Part shown: positions 42,307 to 51,284 of the stretch, piece by piece | How the letters are laid out: each line of letters starts with the position of its first letter | Position numbering within the stretch: position 1 is the stretch's first letter | Assembly (NCBI RefSeq): GCF_039541075.1 | Contig: NZ_BAABFN010000022.1 | Location: forward strand, 1-64,000 | Origin: Compostibacter hankyongensis | GTDB lineage: Bacteria > Bacteroidota > Bacteroidia > Chitinophagales > Chitinophagaceae | Direction of reading: 5' to 3' | DNA length: 64,000 nucleotides | Translations under genes and position numbers: made by a program | The notes under the pieces: model-generated | Databases searched by the model: none | Seen by the model: the letters and a program-made list of their open reading frames with translations, nothing else | Told to the model about the DNA's origin: nothing

Positions 42307-43614
42307 CTACAGCGGTTTGCTGCACAGCAGGATCTCATCCGATTTTCCGCGGTCATACATGAACCAGGTCATATAGCTCCTGCCGTTGACAACAAGCTGC
42401 CGGGGATGAAGCGGGCTTTTTATGTCGGTGCCGTCGCTAAAGATAAGATAGTTGCCCTGACCGGCGCCGCCACCCAGAAAAGCCCAGGCCGAGGCTGCCG
42501 CATTACACCAACCCTGCCCGGGACTGGGCGCCTCGTCACTGATCTTTTTGCCGTTGAGATAAAGACCGGCCGGCTGCTTATTGGAACCGCTTTCCACCAT
42601 TATGGAAAAGAGGTTGTTCCCGCTCAGGTCCAGCCAGGGATCGTTGATCGGAATATCCTTCAGCATCTTTCCGTTCTCAAAAACCGTACTCCCTTCCCCG
42701 GAATGCTCCATCATCTGCCGGGTCATTTGCTGCTGGAGCTGCTCTCTTTGGGTATCATCGGTGATTTTGGAAAGCGCAGCCATCTCCTCGTATCCCGCCG
42801 GAAGCAGCAGACAGGGGTGATCCAGGTCGCGGTTAAACAGTATGTCGCTGGCCAGTCCTATGCTCCGGGATTTACCCTGCCCGGAAACGAGCAGGTAATT
42901 CATCCTGGATGCATTCTCCGCATCAGGCAGCACAATGGCATAGAATTTTGACCGGGTCTTATCGACATACAGCTTGTTGACCGCCATATAAGGCCCGTAT
43001 GTTTTCCCGTTAAAATGAATGGAAATCCGGAGACTTCCCGCCGCATCTCCGCTTACATAGCGATCGTACTCTTTATCGTTTCCCGGCGACAGCTCAACGG
43101 TCCACGGATAGTCATAGCGCCGGCTGGCATCGACCAACGCTTTGTCCAGTCCGCCCACAGTGGTCTCCTGACTTTTTTTACCATTCTCAAAAATATAAGC
43201 CGCATCCTTTTCCGAACCCATGCCCGCCTCGCTGAGGCTTTCGGCTTTGGTCATCACTCCCACGACGACGGTGGCCGTGATCATCGTATCCCGGACCGCT
43301 ACGCCGGAATGATCTTCTATAAAATATTCTCCCTTCAGGAAGGCGGCGCTGCCGGCATGTACTACCGTTACACCTTGCTGCTCAAGACCGGATACCGATA
43401 GTTTTCCGCCCTGCGGGATATCGCTGCCCGGCCCGGGTTGCGCGGCATCTCCCCCGGCCGCATCTCCGGACAACGCCGTGCCGGCCACCTCCTTAACGGT
43501 GTTTTTCAACTTTTTCAGGAATTGCGCCTGGGCTGCTGTTACCAGCACCGTCAGGCCCGCAGCAAGGCCAAGCGCGCGGCTGCTCTTCAGTATGGTTTCT
43601 TTTCGGATAAGCAT
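42307..43614 (-). CDS. Hypothetical secreted protein, third gene of operon
   Basis: A 435-residue exported protein: signal ALGLAAGLTVLVTAAQA, then a basic helix FLKKLKNTVKEVAGTALS, Gly/Ala/Asp-rich linker, and a beta-rich region with repeated hydrophobic strands. The phrases FENGKKSQ (about 150) and FENGKMLKD (about 300) suggest a duplicated module. The family is not recognised. The post-signal helix resembles the LWKRIKNEVKDRVE segment of the OmpA gene in the same operon. It starts 56 bases after the lipoprotein gene. Confidence 0.65.
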   Translation of the reverse strand: MLIRKETILKSSRALGLAAGLTVLVTAAQAQFLKKLKNTVKEVAGTALSGDAAGGDAAQPGPGSDIPQGGKLSVSGLEQQGVTVVHAGSAAFLKGEYFIEDHSGVAVRDTMITATVVVGVMTKAESLSEAGMGSEKDAAYIFENGKKSQETTVGGLDKALVDASRRYDYPWTVELSPGNDKEYDRYVSGDAAGSLRISIHFNGKTYGPYMAVNKLYVDKTRSKFYAIVLPDAENASRMNYLLVSGQGKSRSIGLASDILFNRDLDHPCLLLPAGYEEMAALSKITDDTQREQLQQQMTRQMMEHSGEGSTVFENGKMLKDIPINDPWLDLSGNNLFSIMVESGSNKQPAGLYLNGKKISDEAPSPGQGWCNAAASAWAFLGGGAGQGNYLIFSDGTDIKSPLHPRQLVVNGRSYMTWFMYDRGKSDEILLCSKPL

Positions 43615-43670
43615 GATGGTTGTTTTTCTTGATGTCGTTTGTTCCCTGCAAAACGGATATACAGGCATCC

Positions 43671-45137
43671 TCAGGGCAGGCTGGTCAGGGTAAAGACCTT
43701 TTGATACCGGAACCGTCCCCCGTCGGCCGTAAAAGTGGTATCGTATACCCGGCTAAAAGAAGACTGCGCCTGCAGGCTTAGAGGTTGCTCCGAGGGAGGT
43801 TCAACCGAAACAAGGGGATGATCCACCGTGTTGGTCTGACATCCGCTCTCGTCACAGGCCGTTGCCGTCCAGGTACCGTCTACCAGCGCCGATTTCAATA
43901 TACAGGTCAGCTCATTCGTCTCCGGGTTATAGCTGCCTCCCGTTATGGTGATGTTGCGGTAAGCCGTTGTTACCATGGAGAAAGTACCGTCAGGCACATG
44001 CAGGTAATCGATCTTATAAACGTCGTGGGTCTCCCGGTCATAGATTACTTTCTGCCCGGCATCCAGATGAAAGAAAACATTGTTGTTAAAGGATGTTACA
44101 ATCTGGATACCCTCGCTTGAAGTGGCCGTTCCGGTGGTTTTGATATTCAGCCGCCATTTGCTGCCCATGATGCTCACATCCTGTACAAGATAGATACGGC
44201 CATGTTTCAGGGTTTGTATGCCGGCGGTAATGGCCACCGGATTTTGGCCGGGCACCTTCGAGGGAGCATGATAGGAAAAGGATTGGCTTCCGGTGATGGT
44301 GCCGGTCTGCGTATTTCCGTTCGCGACGCCGTTTACAAACCAGAAGTCGGGTTTCAGCGCATGCTGCTGCTCTTCTTCCGGGGTGGCCGGAGGCGGTACC
44401 AGCGGCGCCAGCAGGTTACAGTCCGCACAGCCGCTCAGGTCTACATTGTCGGCAGCGGTTACGGGATCGGCCACCAGGGGCGCCAGCAGCGCAATGTCGC
44501 CGTCGTCTGCATTATCCTTTTTTATCGTAGAAGGCGGCGCCCGCATAATGCACGTCAGGCTGGCAACAGCTTCCGTCGGCATATGAACGGTCCGCGCGTT
44601 ATCTGTCGAATGCTGACCCTGGTACCGCAGGGTCAGGTGAAAACAGGTGTAGACGCTCCAATGACTGAAGTGGGTAATGGGTACGGCAAGCGTATGCTTT
44701 ACCGTATCCACCACCCCGTTGATGGGCGCATACCACTTCCCGTCTTTGTCGTAACGGAAGGCTACCCCGATATTCCAGGGAGCGTTGCCTTTCAGCCAGG
44801 CGCTGTCATAATGGAAGGTAAGCCATACCGGTTTTCTAAAACGGGTACCTTCCGGCAGCAGGCGGAACTGATGCAGCAGCGCAGCGCTGTCTGCAAACCG
44901 GGCGTCGGAAGTACTTAGCTCCACGCGGGTGCCGGACATCATGGCGCCGGCCGGTATATTTAATGTAATCCTGCCGTCCTGCAGGGTAATGGCGGTATCC
45001 TGCCTATTGTAAGAAAGAGCAGCCCCGCCCGTGTCAGACGGAGGAACGGAAGGGTGTTCATCGTTGTCCTTGCTGCACTGTACACATACGGCAGCGAGGA
45101 GCAGAAAAAAGAAAGACAGATGGATAAATCGTTTCAT
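43671..45137 (-). CDS. Lipoprotein with ZU5-like domain
   Basis: A 488-residue lipoprotein (LLAAVCVQC lipobox near residue 22). The segment after the linker (DGRITLNIPAGAMMSGTRVEL) has the appearance of a ZU5-type module: a beta-sandwich seen in surface and death-domain proteins. The next part contains RYDKDGKWYAPINGVVD and ITHFSHWSVYTCF, and the long C-terminal region is beta-rich with two Cys-containing strands (CADCNLLAPLV, ACDESGCQTN). No enzyme motif is seen. The function is unknown. It is 45 bases downstream of the OmpA frame and 56 bases upstream of the next gene on the same strand. Confidence 0.7.
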   Translation of the reverse strand: MKRFIHLSFFFLLLAAVCVQCSKDNDEHPSVPPSDTGGAALSYNRQDTAITLQDGRITLNIPAGAMMSGTRVELSTSDARFADSAALLHQFRLLPEGTRFRKPVWLTFHYDSAWLKGNAPWNIGVAFRYDKDGKWYAPINGVVDTVKHTLAVPITHFSHWSVYTCFHLTLRYQGQHSTDNARTVHMPTEAVASLTCIMRAPPSTIKKDNADDGDIALLAPLVADPVTAADNVDLSGCADCNLLAPLVPPPATPEEEQQHALKPDFWFVNGVANGNTQTGTITGSQSFSYHAPSKVPGQNPVAITAGIQTLKHGRIYLVQDVSIMGSKWRLNIKTTGTATSSEGIQIVTSFNNNVFFHLDAGQKVIYDRETHDVYKIDYLHVPDGTFSMVTTAYRNITITGGSYNPETNELTCILKSALVDGTWTATACDESGCQTNTVDHPLVSVEPPSEQPLSLQAQSSFSRVYDTTFTADGGRFRYQKVFTLTSLP

Positions 45138-45182
45138 AGCTGAGGATTGATAGGCAATAGAAAAAATAAAGTGTCCGGTTTT

Positions 45183-46472
45183 TTACAGCTTGATGAATTC
45201 AACACGCCTGTTGTTGGCTTTACCTTCGGCGGTATTGTTTTTATCTATGGGCTTGGTCTCTCCCAGCCCCTTTGTACTGAGACGGCTGCCCGCTATCCCC
45301 ATCCCTGCAAGCGCGGTTTTCACAGCGCATGCCCTTTCAAGGGACAGCTTCATGTTGGCCGCATCATCACCGTCGCTGTCTGTATGCCCGTCAATCTCGA
45401 ATTTCAGATCGCCGTGATCCTTCATCAGCCGTGCTATTTCGTTGAGCGTGCCCATGGATTCCGGTTTGATGACCGAGCTGTTGACGTCAAACAATATTCC
45501 GTGGGTAATGAATTTTCCGTCGGTAACAATTTTGTTGTACTTATCGTCTCCCCCGGCGGCTATACGCATATTCTTTATCTTAAAGCCATAATGCGGATCA
45601 CCCAGGATCGCGAGATGACCGGCTCCCGCCGGCAGGGTATTGGACGCTGCTACGCGATATTGATCGATATAGACTTTCCCTATGTTTTTTCGAACATACA
45701 CGGCGATATGGTGCCACCTGCCGCGCGTATACAGAGACCGGGTAACGGCTTCCGGAAACTTTATCTCCGCCGTTCCCGGACTTCCTCAGATCCCCCCCGA
45801 TGCGCTTTGGATATAAAACCCGTATAAGGGATGATTACCGGAATGCTTATCGATGCTGTCGCGAAATTCGACGGCAAAGCTGTTGACATACCGGAAATAA
45901 TTATCGTCCGGATTTTCGTACATCATGTCGAACTCCACGGTAAACTGCTCCGGCAGGTAGCTGCTGCTGTTCATGAGCGGGGACACCATTCCGCGGGTAC
46001 CGGCTGCCATGTGCAACAGCTTCTGCCCTTCGTAACTTTGGATTTCAGCATTGCCTTTGTCGAGCGTAAACCGCGCAGGCAGCTCTCCGTCGGGCTCGCT
46101 GCTCAGATCGGGCTGGAAGATGATCCGGTCGCCCGGTACAAAATCATAGTTGTGATAATCTGCCATGGGAGCCGGAGCGACGGAAGGCGCGGCGGCATCC
46201 TCACGGGCAGACGCCGGAGGCGGAGCATCACGCTGCGTCTGCGGAGCCTGGGCTTCTTCTCCTTTTACAGCTTCGGCAGCTCCTTTTTTAACCTTGTCGA
46301 CCGCGGCATCGGCGGCATTTCCGGAAGTATTTACCGCCTGCCTTTCGACGCGGTCTTTTACTTCATTTTTGATGCGTTTCCAAAGCTGGGCATCTGCATG
46401 CTGACGGAGGCCAAGCAAGAGCCCGAGCAGGAGAAGGCTTACAGAAAGACGGAGTGTTTTTTTCATGAGCAT
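45183..46472 (-). pseudogene. LamG-like/OmpA family protein interrupted by TGA
   Basis: Residues 1-228 (46472 to 45789) have a signal peptide, the basic helix LWKRIKNEVKDRVERQAV and a LamG-like beta-sandwich, ending SASGGI. A TGA follows at 45786-45788. The same frame continues without a gap: GSPGTAEIKFPEA, WHHIAVYVRKNIGKVYIDQ, and a complete OmpA domain (ILFDVNSSVIKPES, IDGHTDSDGDDAANMKLS, KANNRRVEF). The total is 429 codons, the length expected for one protein. A single change CGA to TGA would explain it. A seven-G run (45792-45798) precedes the stop but is not the cause, since both parts share one frame. Restart at GTG 45701 would make only the periplasmic end. Confidence 0.85.
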
Positions 46473-46645
46473 ATGATTTGTGGAAGTTGCAGGTACAAAT
46501 GTCCGCTACCTGCGCATGCCGGTCAATCCTGTAAAAGCAGGATTTCTGCATCTCCCCTGAAAAGGGGATTTTTAGGGAAGCGCTTGCGGGGTTGGTTTTT
46601 TTTGATGAATTTTATCAGAAAGACCGGCAACGGCTATCTACCGCT

Positions 46646-48655
46646 ATGCGACAACCGCTACATGCTTTCCTCCTTTTCTGCCTGCTTTCCGGTTTCCTGA
46701 CGCAGCTGCACGGGCAGGACAAGTATACAGACAGCCTTATACAAGAGCTGACAAAGCCGCTGCCGGACACCGCCCGGATCGGCATCCTCCTGACACTGGG
46801 AGATAAACGCGCCTACTACAACGGCGATGAAGCCAGGTCATATCTTACCACCGCCTATCAGCTGGCCCGAAAAAGCAGCCGGTATATGGATATGGGGACC
46901 GCCATGGCCTATACCGGCACGGTTTACTACTATAAAGATGATTATGACAGCGCGCTCTATTATTACCGGCAGGGTATCGCCCTTTTTAAAAAAGACACCT
47001 CCCTCGAGGCACGGTTAGCCGTTTTAACCGTAACGTCCGAAATCGGCGATGTGCGCGTAGACCGGGGAGATTTTACCACCGGCATCCGTATTTACCTGCA
47101 GGTGATCGACACGCTCAACCGGTATGCTCCGGAGGATCACAATGCCATCGGGAATACTTATGCGGCCATAGCCAACGTATACCGGCAGCTGCGGCAGTAC
47201 AATAAAGCGCTCGGCTATTCTCAAAAAAGCCTGGCCGAGCTGGAGCAGGACAAAACCAAGCCGGTCGCCGCAGCCTTCTCCGCGCTGGCTGTAGCGGGCA
47301 ACCTGATCTCGGTAAAGGATTTTAAAGCGGCAGAAGCCTATCTTAACCGTACAAAGGCGATCGCTCTGAAATTAAATTCCCCCACCCTGCTCTGTCAGTT
47401 GTACGGCACCCGGGGCAGCTTCTACGATAAGCAAGGTGATCTGAACGGGGCGGTGCGCGCTTACGAGCAAGCGTTCCGCTATGCGGAGCAGGCCGGGGAT
47501 ATTTACGGCCAGGTCAGCGCCCTGCTGCAGATGGGACTCATCAGCGCGGACCCGGAAAAAAAGGATTACGCCGCTGCCGGCGCCTATCTGGAGAAAGCCC
47601 TGATCCTTACCCGCGCTACCGGTGATAAACACCGTGAAGCGCGCACGCTGAAGAATCTGGCCGAAGTGAAAAGTCAGCAGCACCGCAATAAAGCGGCTGT
47701 TGATTATTACCGGCAATATATCCGGCTCAGCGACAGCCTCAACGAAACGGAAACCCAGGAAAAAATCAACGAAATAGAGAACAAGTACCAGGCCGGGAAA
47801 AAGCAGCTCCGGATCATCACCCTGCAAAAAGACAAACAGCTGCAACAAGCCGCCCTTCACCGGAAAGGCATGCTGAACATTGCCCTCATCGCCGGCTGCG
47901 CGCTGCTGCTGCTGATCGGGACGCTTGTTTATAAGAACTTTAAAAACAAGCACCGCCTGCTCAGGCAGGAGGAGGCATTGCATACGCAACAGATTGCCGA
48001 GCTGGAAAAAGAACGGCAGCTGGTAGCTGCCCAATCCGTACTGAAAGGGCAGGAAGAAGAAAGAAGCCGCCTGGCCCGCGATCTGCATGACGGCGTGGGC
48101 GGTCTGCTGTCAGGAGTAAAATTAGCTTTGTCAACCATGAAAGGAAATGTATTTTTATCAGAGCAGCATGCCCGGTCGGTGAACCATATCATCGATCAGC
48201 TGGACCGGTCGATCACGGAGCTGCGCCGGGTATCGCACAACATGATGCCGGAAGCCCTGATCAAATTCGGGTTAAAGGAAGCCCTGGAAAACTACTGTGA
48301 AAACCTGAACCTGTCGGGAAAGATCACCGTCCGCCTTCAGACCTATGGTCTCGAAGAGCGTATGGAACAAAATACCGAAATCGTACTGTACCGCATTATC
48401 CAGGAGCTGCTCAACAACGTGATCAGGCATGCCGAAGCTGACAAGGTGCTCATACAGTTCATGCGAAAAGAGAACCGTTTCAGCCTTACTGTCGAAGACA
48501 ACGGAAAAGGTTTTGATACGGAGGGCATATCCGGACAGGGAGGAGCGGGCCTGGCCAATGTCAGGGCTCGGGCGGAATACCTGGACGGTACGGTGGATAT
48601 CCGGTCCGCGCCCGGAGAGGGCACCTCGGTAACGGTTGACGGCACTTGCGGATAA
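46646..48655 (+). CDS. TPR-containing sensor histidine kinase (HisKA_3)
   Basis: A 669-residue kinase. A signal peptide (LHAFLLFCLLSGFLTQLHG) precedes five to six TPR units (about 70-370) that probably lie outside the cytoplasm, then a membrane helix (MLNIALIAGCALLLLIGTLV, about 410) and a coiled coil. The HisKA_3 dimerisation domain has LARDLHDGVGGLLSG, His481; the HATPase_c is IQELLNNVIRHAEADKV and DNGKGFDTEG. It is a NarX-type kinase typical of Bacteroidota, sensing an unknown signal through the TPRs. ATG 46646 is used. The NarL-type regulator follows 42 bases later. Confidence 0.92.
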   Translation: MRQPLHAFLLFCLLSGFLTQLHGQDKYTDSLIQELTKPLPDTARIGILLTLGDKRAYYNGDEARSYLTTAYQLARKSSRYMDMGTAMAYTGTVYYYKDDYDSALYYYRQGIALFKKDTSLEARLAVLTVTSEIGDVRVDRGDFTTGIRIYLQVIDTLNRYAPEDHNAIGNTYAAIANVYRQLRQYNKALGYSQKSLAELEQDKTKPVAAAFSALAVAGNLISVKDFKAAEAYLNRTKAIALKLNSPTLLCQLYGTRGSFYDKQGDLNGAVRAYEQAFRYAEQAGDIYGQVSALLQMGLISADPEKKDYAAAGAYLEKALILTRATGDKHREARTLKNLAEVKSQQHRNKAAVDYYRQYIRLSDSLNETETQEKINEIENKYQAGKKQLRIITLQKDKQLQQAALHRKGMLNIALIAGCALLLLIGTLVYKNFKNKHRLLRQEEALHTQQIAELEKERQLVAAQSVLKGQEEERSRLARDLHDGVGGLLSGVKLALSTMKGNVFLSEQHARSVNHIIDQLDRSITELRRVSHNMMPEALIKFGLKEALENYCENLNLSGKITVRLQTYGLEERMEQNTEIVLYRIIQELLNNVIRHAEADKVLIQFMRKENRFSLTVEDNGKGFDTEGISGQGGAGLANVRARAEYLDGTVDIRSAPGEGTSVTVDGTCG

Positions 48656-48697
48656 CCGCTCTTTACGATGCGGCATTTTTCATGATAACCAAGCGAT

Positions 48698-49324
48698 ATG
48701 TCCATCCAGGTTTTTATCGTAGATGACCACCCTATGGTGGTCGCCGGCTTGCGGACCCTGCTGGGGCAGCTGGAAGATATTACAGTGGCCGGCACTGCGG
48801 GAAGCGCCTTTGAAACCATGCCGCTGCTGAAAAAACATACGGTCGATGTGTTGTTGCTGGACATCAATCTTCCGGATGTCAGCGGTATCGATCTTTGTAA
48901 AAAGATACACCGGGAATTTCCCGGCATAAAAATACTCGGCATCAGCACTTTCAGCGAGCGCAGCTATATCTCCCGCATGATCGGGAACGGAGCGTCGGGC
49001 TACCTCATCAAAAGCGCCTCGGCAGAAGAGATAGCCGGCGCCATCCGGACGGTCTTGCAGGGAAAACTCTACCTGAGCCTGGAAATGGAACATGTATTAC
49101 AGCCTTCTGCAGCCCTGACAGCGGGGGTGCTGCCTGCGCTGACCAAAAGAGAAAAGGAAGTGCTGCAGCTGATCGCAGAAGGATTCACCAACAACCAGAT
49201 CGCCGCACAGCTCTTCATCAGCCCGCTGACGGTAGACAGTCATCGGAAGAACCTGCTGATGAAGCTGGGGGTGAACAATACCGCTGCGCTGATCCGGCTG
49301 GCGATTGCTCATCATCTTCTCTGA
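48698..49324 (+). CDS. NarL/FixJ family response regulator
   Basis: A 208-residue regulator: receiver (VFIVDDHPMVVAGL; phospho-acceptor Asp55 in LLLDINLP; SAxx and K in SGYLIKSAS) and a C-terminal LuxR-type helix-turn-helix (LTKREKEVLQLIAEGFTNNQIAAQLFISPLTVDSHRKNL). It is the cognate partner of the TPR kinase 42 bases upstream. Its targets may include the neighbouring envelope genes, but this is inference. It converges with the DUF3857 genes. Confidence 0.94.
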   Translation: MSIQVFIVDDHPMVVAGLRTLLGQLEDITVAGTAGSAFETMPLLKKHTVDVLLLDINLPDVSGIDLCKKIHREFPGIKILGISTFSERSYISRMIGNGASGYLIKSASAEEIAGAIRTVLQGKLYLSLEMEHVLQPSAALTAGVLPALTKREKEVLQLIAEGFTNNQIAAQLFISPLTVDSHRKNLLMKLGVNNTAALIRLAIAHHLL

Positions 49325-49352
49325 AGCGGCCGGCGCTCCGTTGTCCTCATCT

Positions 49353-51284
49353 TCATTCCTTTTGCAAGATCAGCTTCTCCCGGTCGCCGTTATAGACCTG
49401 CTGCATGAAGCCCCGCAGGCTCTCGTAGCTCTCGCTGGGATAAGTACCTCCGCGGAGTGCAAAATTCCTGCAGTAGGTGATCCGGCCATCCGCTATCCGG
49501 CAGCTGGCATGATACTCGCCAAAGGCGTTTTTAACATCGATATCCGCCGGAACCAGCTCGGGATGATAATGTGCGGGAAGGGCATATATCAGGGTATCGG
49601 TTTCCGTAAAGCCGCGTGCGATATAAACTTTCCGGGTACGGTGATATACCCTGTCCGGCACACCACCCAGCCTGTTCACACTGTTCAGGGGCAGATACAT
49701 CCTGTCTCCGCTAACCGTCGCATACCGGTCGCAGCGGATGTCGAATTGCTCCTTTGCAAGCGGCCGGGAAGTTTTTTCACGCGCTATGCCGTATCCGCTG
49801 ATGATGCCGTTGGGAAAATCATACATCTGCCTCAGCTGTTTTTCGGCATCCTGTTGTCCCAGGTGATCCTGAAAATCGCGATCCTCGTAACACAGGCCGG
49901 TAAGCAAAGCGCTGACCTTTCCGGATAGGGCACAGCTGCTGTCCAGCGCAAAGCTGGCGGCATACTGCCGTCTGTTCAACGTATCGGCATAGGTTGGGGT
50001 ATGGACCAGCACGCCGCCCGATTCGCTGCAGAGAAGACCATAACGGTCGTCGGTAAAATACCCGAGAAATCCGAAAGGTTCATTCCGGTCTGTACATTCC
50101 AGCCATATCGAATCCTTCCCCGACGGCACACAAAGGATGATATGATCGCCCTGAACCGGGCTGGCAAAATCTTCAAGATAGTCCTGCTTCTCATCTCCCG
50201 ACTTTATCTCGGTATAATAAGCGGGTATGTCTGCTGCAGCCAGCAAAGCCTTCATATAGTTGACCAGTCCCTTGCAATCGCCATATCCCAGGCGGTCCAC
50301 TTCTTCCGCGCGCATCGGCTGCATGCCCCCTATACCCATCTGCACACTAACGTACCGGCACTTGGACTGCATATAGGCATACAGCTTTCTTACTTTCTCT
50401 TCGGTAGAGGGAAGATCATTCGTCATCTCCCGGACTTTCTGCACCGTCTGCTCAGGCAGCTCATCCCTTCCCTGCAGCAGATGAATGGATACCCAACGGC
50501 CATATTCCTGCCAGTTGCGGATCGTTCCCTTTATGCCGTAATACGAAAACTGTACGGGCTCCGCCCAAAGCATGGGCAGGTATTTTCTGTCCGGCGGACT
50601 GTAGGGTTCGGTCCTGACGGCGGACAGGCCTGTCACTTCCCACACGTAGTGATGTTCACCCTTCTCCGTAAACTCGCGCTGCGCGGCTTTCAGGTTCAGC
50701 ATCTTGAACCGCACCGGCAGGCTTTCGGGAGCAACAAGCGTATAAGAGCTTTTTTCGACGGCAACATGCGCATCGGGTATCGGGTACCAGCCCGGCAAGG
50801 TAAAGGACTGCTTCTTTTTCTGCTGGTATTCGTAAACAATCGTATAGGGATAATGGTTACTTCCGGGAGCCAGCGTCTTTCCACGCAGATCGTCAAAGAG
50901 CGAAAAGCCGTCCGCAACGCTTACATCTTCAAACTCTGATGTCTTGAACTTGTGAATCAGCTCTCCCTCGGCGTTGTATATGGAAGCGGTCAGGTTTTTT
51001 ATCGGCTCTTTTTTCCGGTATTGGATGCCGATATATCCCATCTCCTTTCCCTGTTCCTTCAGGATGGTGATGACCCGGCGCTGCGTTATCCAGGTTTCGT
51101 TTTCGTCTTTTATTTCCACGGTGAGGGAAGCCTCACGGACGACGGCGTCCGCAAAAGCCTTCAGGGCCGGGGGGATACTTCCGGCATCCAGCTGCCCTCC
51201 CTCCTGTGCATAGCTGCGGCCGGAAGACAACAGCAGGAGCAACGGGATCAGCAACGCAATACAGCGCGATAACGACAGGTTCAT
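49353..51284 (-). CDS. DUF3857 transglutaminase-like protein, catalytic Cys kept
   Basis: A 643-residue exported protein (signal IPLLLLLSSGRSYAQ). Residues about 50-240 are the DUF3857 domain; the transglutaminase-like core follows with YGDCKGLVNYM, in which the catalytic Cys is kept, and the His/Asp positions appear in GDHIILCV and WLECTDR. The C-terminal part is DUF3858-like. Members may cross-link or hydrolyse peptides in the periplasm; the substrate is not known. The start overlaps the previous gene by four bases (ATGA), so the two are coupled. Confidence 0.88.
   Translation of the reverse strand: MNLSLSRCIALLIPLLLLLSSGRSYAQEGGQLDAGSIPPALKAFADAVVREASLTVEIKDENETWITQRRVITILKEQGKEMGYIGIQYRKKEPIKNLTASIYNAEGELIHKFKTSEFEDVSVADGFSLFDDLRGKTLAPGSNHYPYTIVYEYQQKKKQSFTLPGWYPIPDAHVAVEKSSYTLVAPESLPVRFKMLNLKAAQREFTEKGEHHYVWEVTGLSAVRTEPYSPPDRKYLPMLWAEPVQFSYYGIKGTIRNWQEYGRWVSIHLLQGRDELPEQTVQKVREMTNDLPSTEEKVRKLYAYMQSKCRYVSVQMGIGGMQPMRAEEVDRLGYGDCKGLVNYMKALLAAADIPAYYTEIKSGDEKQDYLEDFASPVQGDHIILCVPSGKDSIWLECTDRNEPFGFLGYFTDDRYGLLCSESGGVLVHTPTYADTLNRRQYAASFALDSSCALSGKVSALLTGLCYEDRDFQDHLGQQDAEKQLRQMYDFPNGIISGYGIAREKTSRPLAKEQFDIRCDRYATVSGDRMYLPLNSVNRLGGVPDRVYHRTRKVYIARGFTETDTLIYALPAHYHPELVPADIDVKNAFGEYHASCRIADGRITYCRNFALRGGTYPSESYESLRGFMQQVYNGDREKLILQKE

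Noticed and set aside
45786..45800. The seven-G run as a slippage site explaining the split OmpA gene
   Set aside because: The reading frame is the same before and after the stop, so slippage would lose the downstream OmpA domain rather than restore it.
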